Assembly (NCBI RefSeq): GCF_003576645.1 | Contig: NC_044929.1 | Span: 1,361,260-1,425,259 of the forward strand | Origin: Ipomoea triloba | Lineage: Eukaryota; Streptophyta; Magnoliopsida; Solanales; Convolvulaceae | Direction of reading: 5' to 3' | DNA length: 64,000 nucleotides | Part shown: positions 1 through 13,651 of the stretch, one piece after another | Layout of the letters: every line of letters starts with the position of its first letter | How positions within the stretch are numbered: position 1 is the stretch's first letter | Notes under the pieces: generated by a model | The model's input: only the letters and a program-made list of their open reading frames with translations | What the model was told of the DNA's origin: nothing | The model's database searches: none | Translations under genes and position numbers: made by a program

Positions 1-3000
1 TTAATTACATTGTCATAACAATTTTTTTTTCTTTTGAAATCCATTGTCATAAAAAAATTTTTAATTATTTTTAATTTTCTTAATAATATATATGTGACCA
101 ATAAATGATCCTTAATTTTTTTTAACAAGATAATAATGAAGTTATAACCAAATGATGTCAATTTTGACGATCTAACATGTAATGTACAACATTTTAAACT
201 CAATATATAAATCTATGTTAACCCTAAAATAACTGGTAAATATAAGATAAATAACCTAAATTTATACCTATAAAGTTTCTAAATTTCTTATATTGGATAT
301 CAGTCCTGATTTTGAGTATATATAATCTTATTATCGGCTACTGTAGAACAACATTTTAAACTCAATATATAAATCTATATTAACCCTAATATAACGGGTA
401 AATATAAAATAAATAACCTAAATTTACAGCTATAACGTTTCTAAATTTCTGATATTGGATTTCAATCCTGATTTTTAGTATATATAATCTTATTATCGGC
501 GGCTACCGTAATTGATTAGTAATGATATATTGTTTGTTTTAGTATTACTGACTTTATTAAAATGCAGTATCTGCTTATACATACTTTTTCAACATATTGA
601 AGCATAAAGAATTAATAACTCTAATGGATTTGAATTGTCATGACCCATTTTAAAGAGTTACAGAACTGCTATTGAGCACAAGCTATTTGGCAGTAATGAT
701 ATATTATTAGTAGTTCGCAATTAGATTTGTTAATTTATCTTATTGAAAAATTACAAATGAAATAATCATAGGGTGAAGAAAAAAAAACATTGTTATGCAC
801 TTATGCCTGACAGCTCACAAGAAGCTAGTATTGTGGAATTAATTAAATAGAAATCAAAAGGAATATCTTTTGACCTAGATCTACTCATAATTTTGAACTA
901 TTTTTAGAAGTATTTAATCCCGTTTACATTGGTGTAATCATAAAATAATGTATAATTTATTACAAATACTATATCGGGCACTTGTTTTAATTTATTAAAC
1001 AAAAAAAATAGTTAAATAGAAATAAGTATTCTAACAACTACACTAATTCTTCAATCCAATCTAGAACTAGCCGTCTAGAAACATCATTGAATTGTTTAAA
1101 AAATTGTGGTTATAGTCTAGAAACTAAAATTAGATAAAATTATATTCAAATAATAATAATAAATTACAATTTATGAAAACTCCAATTAGGAAAAGCAAGT
1201 ATTTTTGGTCCATAAACTCCTATTAGGAAAAGCAAGTATTTTTGGTCCATATATGTTTATATGAATAGTGATTTTAGTTCCTTAATTTTTAATTTAGTAT
1301 ATCTTTTTAGGAGGTGACGATTTTAACAATTTTGAGTCTAAATTTATGCCCAACAATCCCTCTCACCATTTGCCAAGCCTGAACTACAAATCATGCTTTT
1401 AATGAGATTTGAACTCATTAACATGTGACCTGTTCTATACAAATTGCCTAATCAAACATTTACTATATGCCGAAAATTATAGCTAATAGTAAAAGTGTAA
1501 CATTATTTCTTTATACTTATTTAGCTGTTAGTATCATATTTCAATAATAGGATGTTGAACTCAGTTTTTCAAGTGAGGTCTAACAAAACCATAATTATCT
1601 CTATTCATAAGGAACCAAAACCATCACATTATTAAAAAAAATATTAGATGATTAATAATATTCATGTTGACAATTAAGAAATTGAAATCACTATTTTTTA
1701 TAAATACATGAAAAAAAATATTTTCTCTTTATATTATATTTCCCCTATATGAAGTCAGTTAGAATTCATTTTCAACTTCCCATCTACAACAACAACAACA
1801 ATTGTTTAATAATTAACTAATAAACAAATTCTTAATAGCCAGCAAAGACAACATTAATGGGGACAATTATGTATCCCAAAGGAGACCAAAAGATTCCTTA
1901 CGGAAAAAAACAGTGTGCTCGCCACACGCCTCTATTAAAATAATTGATGACTTCAAGAACCACCTAAACTGGCACTAAGCTCAACTCTGATCTTTATTTG
2001 TATTTTTAATTATGTTTATTTGTTTAAAATCATTTTTCAGAAATTAAAATCTTATAGAAGACATTATAATTCACGGAACAAAAAATTAATATTAAATAGC
2101 ACATGATATGTTAGGATGATATAAGACTTTCAAAGAGTTTCTTTATAATTTATATATGTGGGTTCACAAATAAAACATACTATATATGGAGCATAACTCA
2201 CTGCACCCGGCCAACAAGTAAAAAAGAATTGAATTTTAAGTTCATAGGTCTGATTTTTGCTAACAATATTTTAGTCAAGTCTATTGCACATAGTCTTTTG
2301 TTACAATTTAATCTGTTGTACGAATAATATGATAATATTTTGTGATTAACTTTGATGATATGCATCCATGTATAGTCTTTTATTATCAATTTCATCTCTT
2401 TCTAAAAATATGAGAGTTAATACATTTTGTTATATCTTCACACTGAAATTGTCAAAATGAACCTATGTCAATCATAAGTTTTGATTTGAAAATCATATTC
2501 AAGCATGATGCTCAATACCAAAATTATCACTGAACTATTTAAATATGTTAGAAATGAGTTTTTGTTCCGTCAAAATTGATAAAAGAATAAATTTACTACT
2601 CTCAAATTTAAGGAAATGAGATTAATTAATAACAAAAAATTAAATCTAGGCAAAGTATGTTCAAGAATGATGGCTCAATGTTAAAAAAAAATGTCATTTA
2701 ATTGATTGTTCTTATCATGTTTCCGTGTTAGTACTTCTCTGTCGTACAATATTTATTAAATTATTTGCTTTAATATATTTAAATGATATTGAGATGGTTG
2801 GATTAAATTTAATGAAGATATTTAATATCCCAATGGGAAAAATGTTAGATTCACTTTAGTGAAGGAGAACATGTACAACCATTCACATTAAAAGTCAAAT
2901 ACTCAAATGTAACATGGACACAATTGTTTAATAGATAACTATTATTTTAAGTGTAATAACGTGGTAACTTCCGATATTTGGATTTGTAGGGTCTGATTTA

Positions 3001-5651
3001 GGGTTTTGTGTATTTAGTTTTAGCTTTTAATGTAATAATTTATTTATTTTTTTAAGACACAAAATGGTTATGTTGAAACCAGGAAATTAAAGTTGAAAAC
3101 TAAGGGCTTATGGAATGTCGTTGTCAAGCCAGGAACTCAACAACGTAAACATTAGATACATGATGTATGTCTGATAATGATATAATGACTTTAGAATTCC
3201 TAGTCATTAGACAAACTTGAACACCCTGTTTGGTTTGCATGAAAAGGTTTTTTTTTTTTTTTCAACAATTCTTTAAATTTGCAAATTTTCATGTTTGCTG
3301 GGTATAAAGTTTTTTTTTTTTTTACTTGAAATTTTAATTTTTAGAATATGAGAAAATATTCTGTTGGGTACCTAAGTTATCTTTAAATTATTTTTAATTT
3401 TAGATATAAACAAATATGTTGTTGTTCTTACTAGAGTTTTAAAAATAAAATACAATCAGTTGATATAATAAATAAATAAATAAAAACTACTTTAAGCATT
3501 TTTTTCATTTTTAACTTATTGGTATCAATAAATTAAAATAAACAATCATTTACAAAATACTCATTTTTAATTGTTTGACAAAATCAATATGTTAAAGTTG
3601 GTAGAACCAATCAAAAAATGATTGATTAAGTGTTTATCAAACACTTTCGTTGCTTTCAAAAAAAAAAAATCAAACACTTTCGTTGCGTATAAAACAACAC
3701 TTGTTATATTATATAAGATAATTGTGATTATTACTATAGATAAAAGAAATGGCAATACCATTCTTGTAAATAACTATTATATATACCATGTTCCCTCATA
3801 TCCAAACATAGACGAACCCAGGGGGTTGGGAGCCTGGGATTGGGAGTGGTTTTCACCCTCAAATTTTTTATTATTATAGTTTATAGATGGGTGTAAATAG
3901 TTATTATATATTCAACTAGTAAATTACCCGTGTGATACATGGATAAATTTAATATTATTATATATTTAAATAATAAAATTAATGATGAAATTATAAACAA
4001 TTCTAATATTTGAAAGTAAATATGTATAAATATACACATCAAATCCATTGAAAAAACTACTATTATTAAAAAAAATAGAGGCCCAAAGAAATTAATAAAG
4101 AATTATAAGCCCATAGTTTATTTTTTCAAAAGCAAAGTCCATATCTCTTTTCCTTAAACAAAGATAAGAATTCTAAATGTATGTTGTGTATACCTTAATA
4201 TGCAACCATGACTACCATTGTAGTCCTCAATTGCATGCATGTTTGCTTCCAAGTCATCTACTCATCTGCACACGATTTGATCACCAAGAACACTCTCTAA
4301 CTCACTTTAGTCCCCTTCATGAGATTTGATCATTGAGTTCTTTGGCTACTCTTATTTGTTGTTACTTGTTATGCTATGTTGTTCTCCGAAGAATAGAATA
4401 TAATGTCAATTCTACGAGTTAAAAAGTTTTTCTCTTCAAACATGATTCAAAAAATGTTAGGATCAATCACTTGGAAGTTAGATGGGCCAACAAAACCTAG
4501 GCCTTCCAAATAACGGGATTTGTGGCCCACCCAGACGGGCTTCGGCTCGTCATGTCCCGCCGTCCCGTTTTGACAACTCTACACTCTTCTACATCTTTAC
4601 TGAAATTAGATGTTGTATAGTAGCGCAATTTATTTATTTTGCCTTAACAAATTTTCTACGAAAATAAAATCTATTATAAGTTTAGAAATCTAATAATTTT
4701 CTAATACATTATATAGCATCATTAAAATATATTAAAGTTACAATTATTGCTAACAAAATTGAATATGACTTTTAACCTATGACATAGAAATCGCGCCATG
4801 CTATTATTAATCTTTAATTATATTATTAAAGTTGAATATGACTTTTAACCAATGACATCCAAATTATATGGTAAGATTAATTACTACAATTTGAATTTAT
4901 AAAACGTTGTTCACAGTAATGGCATGAAGATTCATTGTACGAATATGACTTATAACGCTTAATTTACTATTAGTAGTGGGGTTAGGTGGGGTTGTAAATT
5001 ATGATTACGCATCTAATCTTCATTTAACACCATTATGTATTTTTACTATTTTTTTTTTTAACAAAGCTACTTGATAGGCTCAAGTCTTATCCGATAGACA
5101 GATAAACAAATGTATGACATTTTTTTTTCTTTTTACCCAATACTATTAGGTATTGATGGTTTTAATAAATCGGACTCATCATAAAATTGGGTTAATATGA
5201 GAAAAATAATATTATATTTATAGAGCCCAACACCCTTGAAATAACATAGTTTGGCTATGTTAAATGACATAGTTAGGCTATGTTAAATGGATATGATAAC
5301 AAGAGATAAGTTTAGGTCTAAATGACCCAACTCAAGTATAATCAAGGTGGGTCTAACTATCGAAGAAGCGAATTGAAAAGTGCCAATTCAACCACTAAGA
5401 CATACCACAAGGTCGAAATGACATTGGATGGAATGCTGGATTGAAGAAGTTGATATTTGGAGACGATAAACCCCCCACCCCCACCCCCCCTCTTTTATAC
5501 TACGGAGTAGTTTTCAAGTCCGAAGACTATGGTAAGCCAATAAACCAAATTGCTCAGAAATTCTCAGCCACACACGTGTCCCTACTAGTTGTCAAATTTT
5601 TTCACCAAGTCATCTTGTCACGAAACAAGCATTGGAGGCTTGGAGCTCCCG
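1..5651. other. gene-free AT-rich region
   Basis: No open reading frame here has a recognisable domain, and the short ones do not resemble exons. The DNA is very AT-rich with poly-T runs (about 3247-3262 and 3310-3323). It has a tandem duplication at 186-509, a local duplication around 4760-4855, and a cytosine-rich tract at 5470-5491. A short GC-richer patch at 4480-4580 has no coding match that I recognise. It is probably old transposon debris. Confidence 0.6.
186..509. repeat. tandem duplication, unit about 162 bp
   Basis: Two adjacent copies, starting at 186 and 348, share the order ACAACATTTTAAACTC, AAATAACCTAAATTTA, TTTCTAAATTTCT and ATAATCTTATTATCGGC with scattered substitutions. The second copy carries an extra GGC near its end. 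No coding capacity is seen. The cause is probably local unequal exchange or slippage. Confidence 0.8.
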
Positions 5652-5656
5652 CCAAC

Positions 5657-8244
5657 TGTAACACCCCAATTTTCAACTCTTACATTTATTACAAAATCCG
5701 TAATAAAACGCTGCGGAAGCTTACATCATATCAACAGAAAACCGGGTGCTACCGCCACACCTAGAGTGAATTCTATCACCTCTTTGACAAACTCCACTCT
5801 AAGTGCACAGGCTAAACTTACAACATTAATAACAATCCCTGTCTACATCAAAGAGTAGACCTCAACCTGTACTTCCCTTCTATTCCGAGCTCATCGGCTA
5901 CAGGGGCCCACACTAATCTGCAACTGATAAGAAACACATTGAAGTGCAGTTAGCGCGACGGCTAAGTAAGGAAATCCGATGTCACTCAAAAGTAGACAAA
6001 GGTTTGAAAACATAATCATTTGGAAAATAGTATATCGTTCAGTGAATCAAAATCCACTCGTCTCGTAAGACAAAATCATTTCTTTCTCAAAGACGTTACA
6101 GAGTAACTCTTTACTCATTTTTAAAACTTCCTTAGTTTCATATAGTAAGAGTGAGGCCTACAACCTCGGGCCATGGCACTCCAGCCCTCCCGTAGGTTCC
6201 TCCCTTATCCCAACCCCGGGCCGTGGCACTCAAGCCTTCCCGTGGGCACCTCTCCTTATTCCAACATGACGACATAACGGCGAATAGACTTCGCTCTAAC
6301 AATATAACGACCACTGGGCAAGGGCACTTAAAGCCACCCGTGGGTCAATCAAGGTCCTCCTCAACTTACTTTAGAAACTACGGTTTTGAAAACATGATTC
6401 TTCCTTCAATTTTTCTTACTCAAATCATTTCTTTTGGACATATTTCACCAATGAGTCCAATATTTGAAATCGGCTACCTCTTTAGCCCCTGAAGGATTTT
6501 CAAACATCATTTTCTCAAACAATAAGGTTTTGACAACCTTTATATCAAAATAGCATACGTTTTTCAACGTAAGTTTTCATAAACATTTTTGGATACACTT
6601 CATATGTCCATCTCACACTTAAAATCAACCAACATCCTTAACTATCGTCCTCAACAACTTCCACCATGATCAACACCATTAGATCATAACTTGAGGATAT
6701 CGTACATCCAAACATATATAAATTCTAATAGGTAAGGTCATTGCCTAACCATAACCCAAAAATCATGAGATTATCATTTAATCTCCATCATTAATCCACG
6801 TCCTTAGCATCACCTAATCACCATTAACTCACTAACTACCTCACAATTATCATTAACACATCCATAATCATACTAAGCATAATTCAGAAAATTTCAGCTT
6901 GGCGCAGTCCGAAAGATTGAGCCGGTAAAAATAGTTCCCGAACTCTTTTTCACTTGAAATTTTTATGGTAGAACCCCAACTTATAGTACTTGATGTCCAT
7001 AAAAAGTTTTGGTCATTTTGATCCACGAATAAACACAGAAAATTCCATTTTTGCCCTTGGCAGTGGGCTGTCCGGAATTCTGTCTCTCCCTGGACCAGTT
7101 TTGGGAAAAATTCCGAAAACCATACTTCCACTACTCCGATCATTATGAAATTTTATATGCGGGTTCTACACTTATAGAACTACATGTCTAAAAAAAATAG
7201 GATCAAAATACCTTACCAATATTTCCCAATAAATCTCGGAAGTTACTGCCAGAATCTACCCTGATTTCCTTTCACTATTTTCACAAGTATAAGCCTATAT
7301 GGACATAAATATAACATATACATGCATATCCAAGCTATGAACATGTATAAAAAAATATTTCCAAAGCTCAAAAACACCATATTCCAACCAAAAATCAATT
7401 ATCCAAATTCAAGTGACTAATTCCAACTTAAGGGAATTCCTTACCTTGTAAAGGATTTCTAACACCTTAGGAAGCAATTTTGGATCCTTTCCCCAATTTT
7501 CACCTTAAAACCTAGGTTCAAAATCAACACCATAACATCATGTATCAAGAAATTAAACATAGATTCATAACCTAGGAAGGATTACAAAGCTTTCTACCGA
7601 ATAATATCGAAAACTTACCGAATAAATTGGAAGTTTAGAAGGATTTGGCTATGGAACTTTGGAAGAAAAAATGGTGGAAGATGATCACACCTCTCTCTCT
7701 CTCTTTTTGGCATTTGGGGAAGAAAAGGGAAAAAAAATTCCTTTTATATTTAATCCCAACTTATGGGATAAGCTTTAGGAAAAAAAATAATAAAATAATA
7801 AAATATCTCCACAACATATCAGTTGTGGTCCAAACAGATAAAGTTTCGGTGGAAAATAATCCAGAAAGAATAATTTTCGAAACCACAAATTTATTCCAGT
7901 CAAAAGCTCCAAAATGGGCTAGGTTCGGTACACTGCGGAAATTTCGCGGTGTACGATCAGAAATAAATTTCGACCCTTATAGCTCATCCAATTTCAACTT
8001 AACTAAGCAGGAAGTTCATACTTAGTCATAACATGCCTAATCATCAATTTTTAAGGAAATCCGAGCTGAAAATTCGTCCTCGAAAATTTTACGGTTCGTG
8101 ACCGGCACGAACGATCGCAGCTTAATGACAACTATACCTCCGTATAAAAATTCCCTTGACATATCGGGAGATCATCTTATGAATGTCATAGCCTAAAGAT
8201 ATATTTTCCGACCCTTAGACTTATCGGAAAGACGAGGGGTTACA
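5657..8244 (-). repeat. 3' LTR of the retrotransposon
   Basis: In element orientation this is the downstream LTR, starting TGTAACCCCTCG at 8244 and ending GGTGTTACA at 5657. It is nearly identical to the other LTR over most of its length. The terminal 100-200 bp (about 8040-8244) are clearly more diverged and carry extra bases. The short reading frames inside it have no recognisable domain and are repeated in the other LTR. Confidence 0.88.
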
Positions 8245-8382
8245 GTCTACCCTCCTTAAAAAGAGTTTCGTCCCCGAAACTTCCTTCTTATCATCTATGG
8301 TTTCAAAAGACTACTACTATTCCCCAAAGATTCAAACTTAAAGTTCAAACCTAGATCTCAACCTTAAGCTCTGATACCACTT
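8245..8382 (-). other. residual internal region with PBS and polypurine tract
   Basis: Only 138 bp separate the LTRs. On the minus strand it starts with a 3-nt spacer, then TGGTATCAGAGC (8368-8379), the usual complement of the 3' end of initiator methionine tRNA. It ends with the purine-rich AAGGAGGG just before the 3' LTR. Everything between is non-coding. Confidence 0.85.
8368..8379 (-). promoter_or_regulatory. primer-binding site for tRNA-iMet
   Basis: TGGTATCAGAGC on the minus strand lies three bases from the end of the 5' LTR. This is the common plant retrotransposon primer site for initiator Met tRNA, and it sets the orientation of the element. Confidence 0.88.
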
Positions 8383-10958
8383 TGTAACACCCCAATTTTC
8401 AACTCTTACATTTATTACAAAATCCGTAATAAAACGCTGCGGAAGCTTACATCATATCAACAGAAAACCGGGTGCTACCGCCACACCTAGAGTGAATTCT
8501 ATCACCTCTTTGACAAACTCCACTCTAAGTGCACAGGCTAAACTTACAACATTAATAACAATCCCTGTCTACATCAAAGAGTAGACCTCAACCTGTACTT
8601 CCCTTCTATTCCGAGCTCATCGGCTACAGGGGCCCACACTAATCTGCAACTGATAAGAAACACATTGAAGTGCAGTTAGCGCGACGGCTAAGTAAGGAAA
8701 TCCGATGTCACTCAAAAGTAGACAAAGGTTTGAAAACATAATCATTTGGAAAATAGTATATCGTTCAGTGAATCAAAATCCACTCGTCTCGTAAGACAAA
8801 ATCATTTCTTTCTCAAAGACGTTACAGAGTAACTCTTTACTCATTTTTAAAACTTCCTTAGTTTCATATAGTAAGAGTGAGGCCTACAACCTCGGGCCAT
8901 GGCACTCCAGCCCTCCCGTAGGTTCCTCCCTTATCCCAACCCCGGGCCGTGGCACTCAAGCCTTCCCGTGGGCACCTCTCCTTATCCCAACATGACGACA
9001 TAACGGCGAATAGACTTCGCTCTAACAATATAATATAACGACCACTGGGCAAGGGCACTTAAAGCCACCCGTGGGTCAATCAAGGTCCTCCTCAACTTAC
9101 TTTAGAAACTACGGTTTTGAAAACATGATTCTTCCTTCAATTTTTCTTACTCAAATCATTTCTTTTGGACATATTTCACCAATGAGTCCAATATTTGAAA
9201 TCGGCTACCTCTTTAGCCCCTGAAGGATTTTCAAACATCATTTTCTCAAACAATAAGGTTTTGACAACCTTTATATCAAAATAGCATACGTTTTTCAACG
9301 TAAGTTTTCATAAACATTTTTGGATACACTTCATATGTCCATCTCACACTTAAAATCAACCAACATCCTTAACTATCGTCCTCAACAACTTCCACTATGA
9401 TCAACACCATTAGATCATAACTTGAGGATATCGTACATCCAAACATATATAAATTCTAATAGGTAAGGTCATTGCCTAACCATAACCCAAAAATCATGAG
9501 ATTATCATTTAATCTCCATCATTAATCCACGTCCTTAGCATCACCTAATCACCATTAACTCACTAACTACCTCACAATTATCATTAACACATCCATAATC
9601 ATACTAAGCATAATTCAGAAAATTTCAGCTTGGCGCAGTCCGAAAGATTGAGCCGGTAAAAATAGTTCCCGAACTCTTTTTCACTTGAAATTTTTATGGT
9701 AGAATCCCAACTCATAGTACTTGATGTCCATAAAAAGTTTTGGTCATTTTGGTCCGCGAATAAACACAGAAAATTCCATCTTTGCCCTTGGCAGTGTGCT
9801 GTCCGGAATTTTTCTCTCTCTGGACCAGTTTTGGAGAAAAATTCGAAAACCATACTTCCACTACTCCGATCATTATGAAATTTTATATGCGGGTTCTACA
9901 CTTATAGAACTACATGTCTAAAAAAAATAGGATTAAAATACCTTACCAATATTTCCCAATAAATCTCGGAAGTTACTGCCAGAATCTACCCTGATTTCCT
10001 TTCACTATTTTCACAAGTATAAGCCTATATGGACATAAATACAACATATACAAGCATATCCAAGCTATGAACATGTATACAAAAATATTCCCAAAGCTCC
10101 AAAAACACCATATTTCAACCAAAATCAATTATCCAAATTCAAGTGACTAATTCCAACATAAAGGAATTCCTTACCTTGTAAAGGATTTCTAACACCTTAG
10201 GAAGCAATTTTGGATCCTTTCCCCAATTTTCACCTTAAAACCTAGGTTCAAAATCAACACCATAACATCATGTATCAAGAAATTAAACATAGATTCATAA
10301 CCTAGGAAGGATTACAAAGCTTTCTACCGAATAATATCGAAAACTTACCGAATAAATTGGAAGTTTAGAAGGATTTGGCTATGGAACTTTGGAAGAAAAA
10401 ATGGTGGAAGATGATCACACCTCTCTCTCTCTCTTTTTGGCATTTGGGGAAGAAAAGGGAAAAAAAATTCCTTTTATATTTAATCCCAACTTATGGGATA
10501 AGCTTTAGGAAAAAAATAATAAAATAATAAAATATCTCCACAACATATCAGTTGTGGTCCAAACAGATAAAGTTTCGGTAGAAAATAATCCAGAAAGAAT
10601 AATTTCCGACACCAAAATTTTATTCCAGTCAAAAGCTCCCAAAATGGGCTAGGTTCAGAACACTGCGAAATTTCGCGAAGTACGATCAGAAATAAATTTC
10701 GACCCTTATAGCTCATCCAATTTCAACTTAACTAAGCAGGAAGTTCATACTTAGTCATATATGCCTAATCATCCATTTCCAAAGAAATCCGAGCTGAAAA
10801 TTCGTCCCCCAAAAATTTTACGGTTCGTGACCGGTACATACGATCGCAGCTTAATAACAACTATACTTACTTATAAAAATTCTTTCGAAATATCTGAAGA
10901 TCATAACTTAGGAATGTCAACGCCTTAGGATAATGTTAATAAAATACGGGGTATTACA
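8383..10958 (-). repeat. 5' LTR of the retrotransposon
   Basis: The 2576-bp upstream LTR in element orientation runs from TGTAATACCCCG at 10958 down to GGTGTTACA at 8383. It matches the other LTR with few substitutions through most of the repeat, suggesting a fairly young insertion. The exception is the U3 start (10760-10958). Confidence 0.88.
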
Positions 10959-10963
10959 CCAAC

Positions 10964-13651
10964 TGTCAATTTGCTCCACCCCATCGTTGCACCAAACCAT
11001 TGCCGACCAAGTCCATCCCGGCATCTACGGTGATTGGCAGGGTCCCGTCGTGGTCTAACCAAACCCAAGGTGGGGTGCCGACCGACAAATGGGTTAGGCC
11101 ACCTCGCTCCAATTTGCGATCCCAGTAATCGGTGCTTCCTAGTCATGGTTTGTGTCAACCATCGTCGGTCATCTCAACCGATCATGCAGGGGTCCAACTG
11201 CCCTCATATTCTTTCATTTTTTCTACACTTATGCTATTTCCGTGTTACATCTCTACTATTTTCGTGTTTGCCAAGCTCGCCATTAAGCTAGTCTAGCCAA
11301 CTTTTCACACTTTTGTGACTAAACGCTCTATAATTTCTACCTTGTTAGACGACTTTGTCCCATAAACTTTTCTCATTTTCTCACTTTATACCTCATTCCT
11401 TTCGTCTTTGTGTCTTAATTAGCACCTTATACTTTACTCTTACCCCACTTTACACATTGAATTCCCTGCCTCTTTGTCTTTTCACCGCAAATTTCTTCAC
11501 ATTTTGACCTTGAAACTCATAAACCATCCCCTTTAACACTCGAACTTCGTCTCTATGCCCACAATCACACTTTACACCCAATAAATTCATGGCCCAAAAT
11601 TTCATACTCTTCACAACAACCTTGGGCCTTGACCAAACCCATTAGGTATAATGGTATACAATGGAACAATTTGACAAGGCATTAAAGTGTTTTTAACTTA
11701 GGGTTTAGGTTATAAATAACCTATCAATTCTATTTGCTGAAAAATAAATAAGAATTCAAAAATAAATAAGGCCAATTCTTTTCTCTCTTTTTTTTTTCTT
11801 TCACTAATAAATGCACTGATTGAATAGTGACAAAATTTGGACGCTTGAAGTCTTCATCTTTACTTGTTTGCAACCCTGGCAATAGACTTTGATCCTTTCT
11901 AAGGGTTGATTGTATTCAATTAGTGCCCTGTCATGATGCATGTAATTGTTTTGGTATTTCGATAGTTTAATTTTTTTACCCAGTATATAAAAGAAAATTA
12001 ACAACAATAAGGTCACTTCTAATTTGATAGAGTCTAAAAATAAAAATAAAATAAATAAAAGAGTTGAGAAAAAATATACAGAAATTCTAATTTGATAGTC
12101 CAAAAACAAAAACAAAATTAAAAATAAATAAAAGAGTTGAGAAAAAAAATCTATAAATTTTTAATTTAATAGACTCCTCAAAAAATGAAAATAAACAAAA
12201 ATGAAATAATTTTTTCTCAAAATGGCCCATCGACTATTGCTTAGTGTATTAGGCATAAAATAGGTGTACGGATCAAAATGCCCTCTATTTTAACGCTGAT
12301 TAAATGAAATACATAACGGAAGACTGAATTGGTTGAATTTTTGAAAGTTCAAGGATCACATTTGGTGCAATTGAAAGTTGAAATGCAAAATTGAAAATGA
12401 GCAATAATAGTCGAGCTAGGGACCATTTAAAAAAAAAAAAACTCGGATTAAAATTCCCTAAAAATGTTCAATGGGATATTTCTTTAACAAAGGCATTAGA
12501 AAAATAGCCAATTACATTAATTTTGTGAAAAGAGTCACAATATTGTGATTGCACAATATGTGTTAGTATACCAAAAATCCAAAAAAATGACATATCGCCA
12601 TGGCATAAATCCAAGTTCCCAATTTAATGGCAGGGCCACCACTCTCAATTATATTGTCAAACTAAAATAATGGTTGAAACATCAACTTCAATTTAATGGC
12701 AGGGCTAGGTTTTGTCTTCTCAATTTCTATTTGTTTAGATAGCAATCCAAGACTTTAGCATTACCATTAAATTGAAAAATCAAATTTTTGGAGTTGTTGA
12801 AAAAATTGACCACACTTATTTTAATTTATATTATTTTTAAACACAAAGCATTTTCTCGTTCACTTTAAAATGGTAGCGATGCAAAAAACATTAGTACTGA
12901 TTAGCACCTTAAAATTTTTCTATATATATACAACTAAATTGGATCATCCAAATCAAGTTTTTAAAGGATCTAACTTTACGCGGTGACAATTTCATAATTT
13001 TTTAAAACTATCTTTATACATATGAAGGTTTATATATTTAAAAAAAAACACTACTAAAAAAAACAATATACTTATAGATTGATTTAGTATGAAACCTTTC
13101 TTATCAAAAATAAATAAATTTACATAGTACAAATGCATATGCAAATCCAAATGATTATTAAAATAAACCATGCTATAGACCCTACAATTATCCATTTATA
13201 TTAACTATCCATTGACATATAATCTTTCTATTTGATACGAAAATTCCTTATTAACTTAGGATGTTGTCAGCCAATTCATTAATCACTGAAAATAAATATT
13301 TTTTAAAAAATTTTCAAAGTGACTAATAAAGAGTGGTAATTATAAAAATGATAAAGCATTTTCCTATTAAAATTTACATTTGGCGTACAATAGAAAATAT
13401 GTTACAAGTAGTCACAACATGTTTTTCAAAAAAAAAAATTCAAAAATATTCTTACAACAAAATGTTACACAATGCTCATTTAATTAATTTTTTTTTCCAA
13501 TTTACAAACGCACCATCCAAGATTGAAGAATTTTTGGACCCATCTCAAGTTTAATACTCCGTACTTGCTAAAGTACATGCATGCAATATAGTACATAATA
13601 ATAAATTCTCTCGTAAAATTTTATATTGAGATCGAGAGACATATTATATAT
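10964..13651. other. intergenic region downstream of the COL gene
   Basis: 10964-11160 is GC-richer and is the continuation of the site interrupted by the LTR element; a translation on either strand shows nothing I recognise. 11960-12190 contains a short local duplication around the phrase AATAAAAGAGTTGAGAAAAAA. 12190-13650 is AT-rich with no supported gene. The COL 3'UTR should lie just below 13652. Confidence 0.5.

Larger units (their letters stand above)
5657..10958 (-). mobile_element. LTR retrotransposon with almost no internal region (Ty3/gypsy-derived, non-autonomous)
   Basis: Two direct repeats of about 2.58 kb (5657-8244 and 8383-10958) begin TGTAACACC on the plus strand and end GGGGTTACA or GGGGTATTACA. 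The 5-bp sequence CCAAC flanks the element on both sides (5652-5656 and 10959-10963), which is a target-site duplication. The 138 bp between the repeats hold an initiator-Met primer-binding site on the minus strand next to the upper LTR and a polypurine tract next to the lower one, so the element reads on the minus strand. No gag, protease, reverse transcriptase or integrase remains, so it would need proteins from another element to move. The internal end, with GTTTCGGGGACGAAAC before the purine tract, resembles the 3' end of chromovirus-type (Tekay/Del) Ty3/gypsy elements; that classification is from memory. Confidence 0.9.

Noticed and set aside
7645..8025. 126-codon frame
   Set aside because: It lies inside an LTR, recurs disrupted in the other LTR, and has no domain.
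8368..8379. tRNA gene fragment
   Set aside because: It is only the 12-base primer complement; no cloverleaf surrounds it. No intact tRNA or rRNA gene was seen in the window.
5657..10958. Simple tandem segmental duplication of 2.7 kb
   Set aside because: TG/CA ends, primer site, polypurine tract and CCAAC target duplication identify an LTR element.
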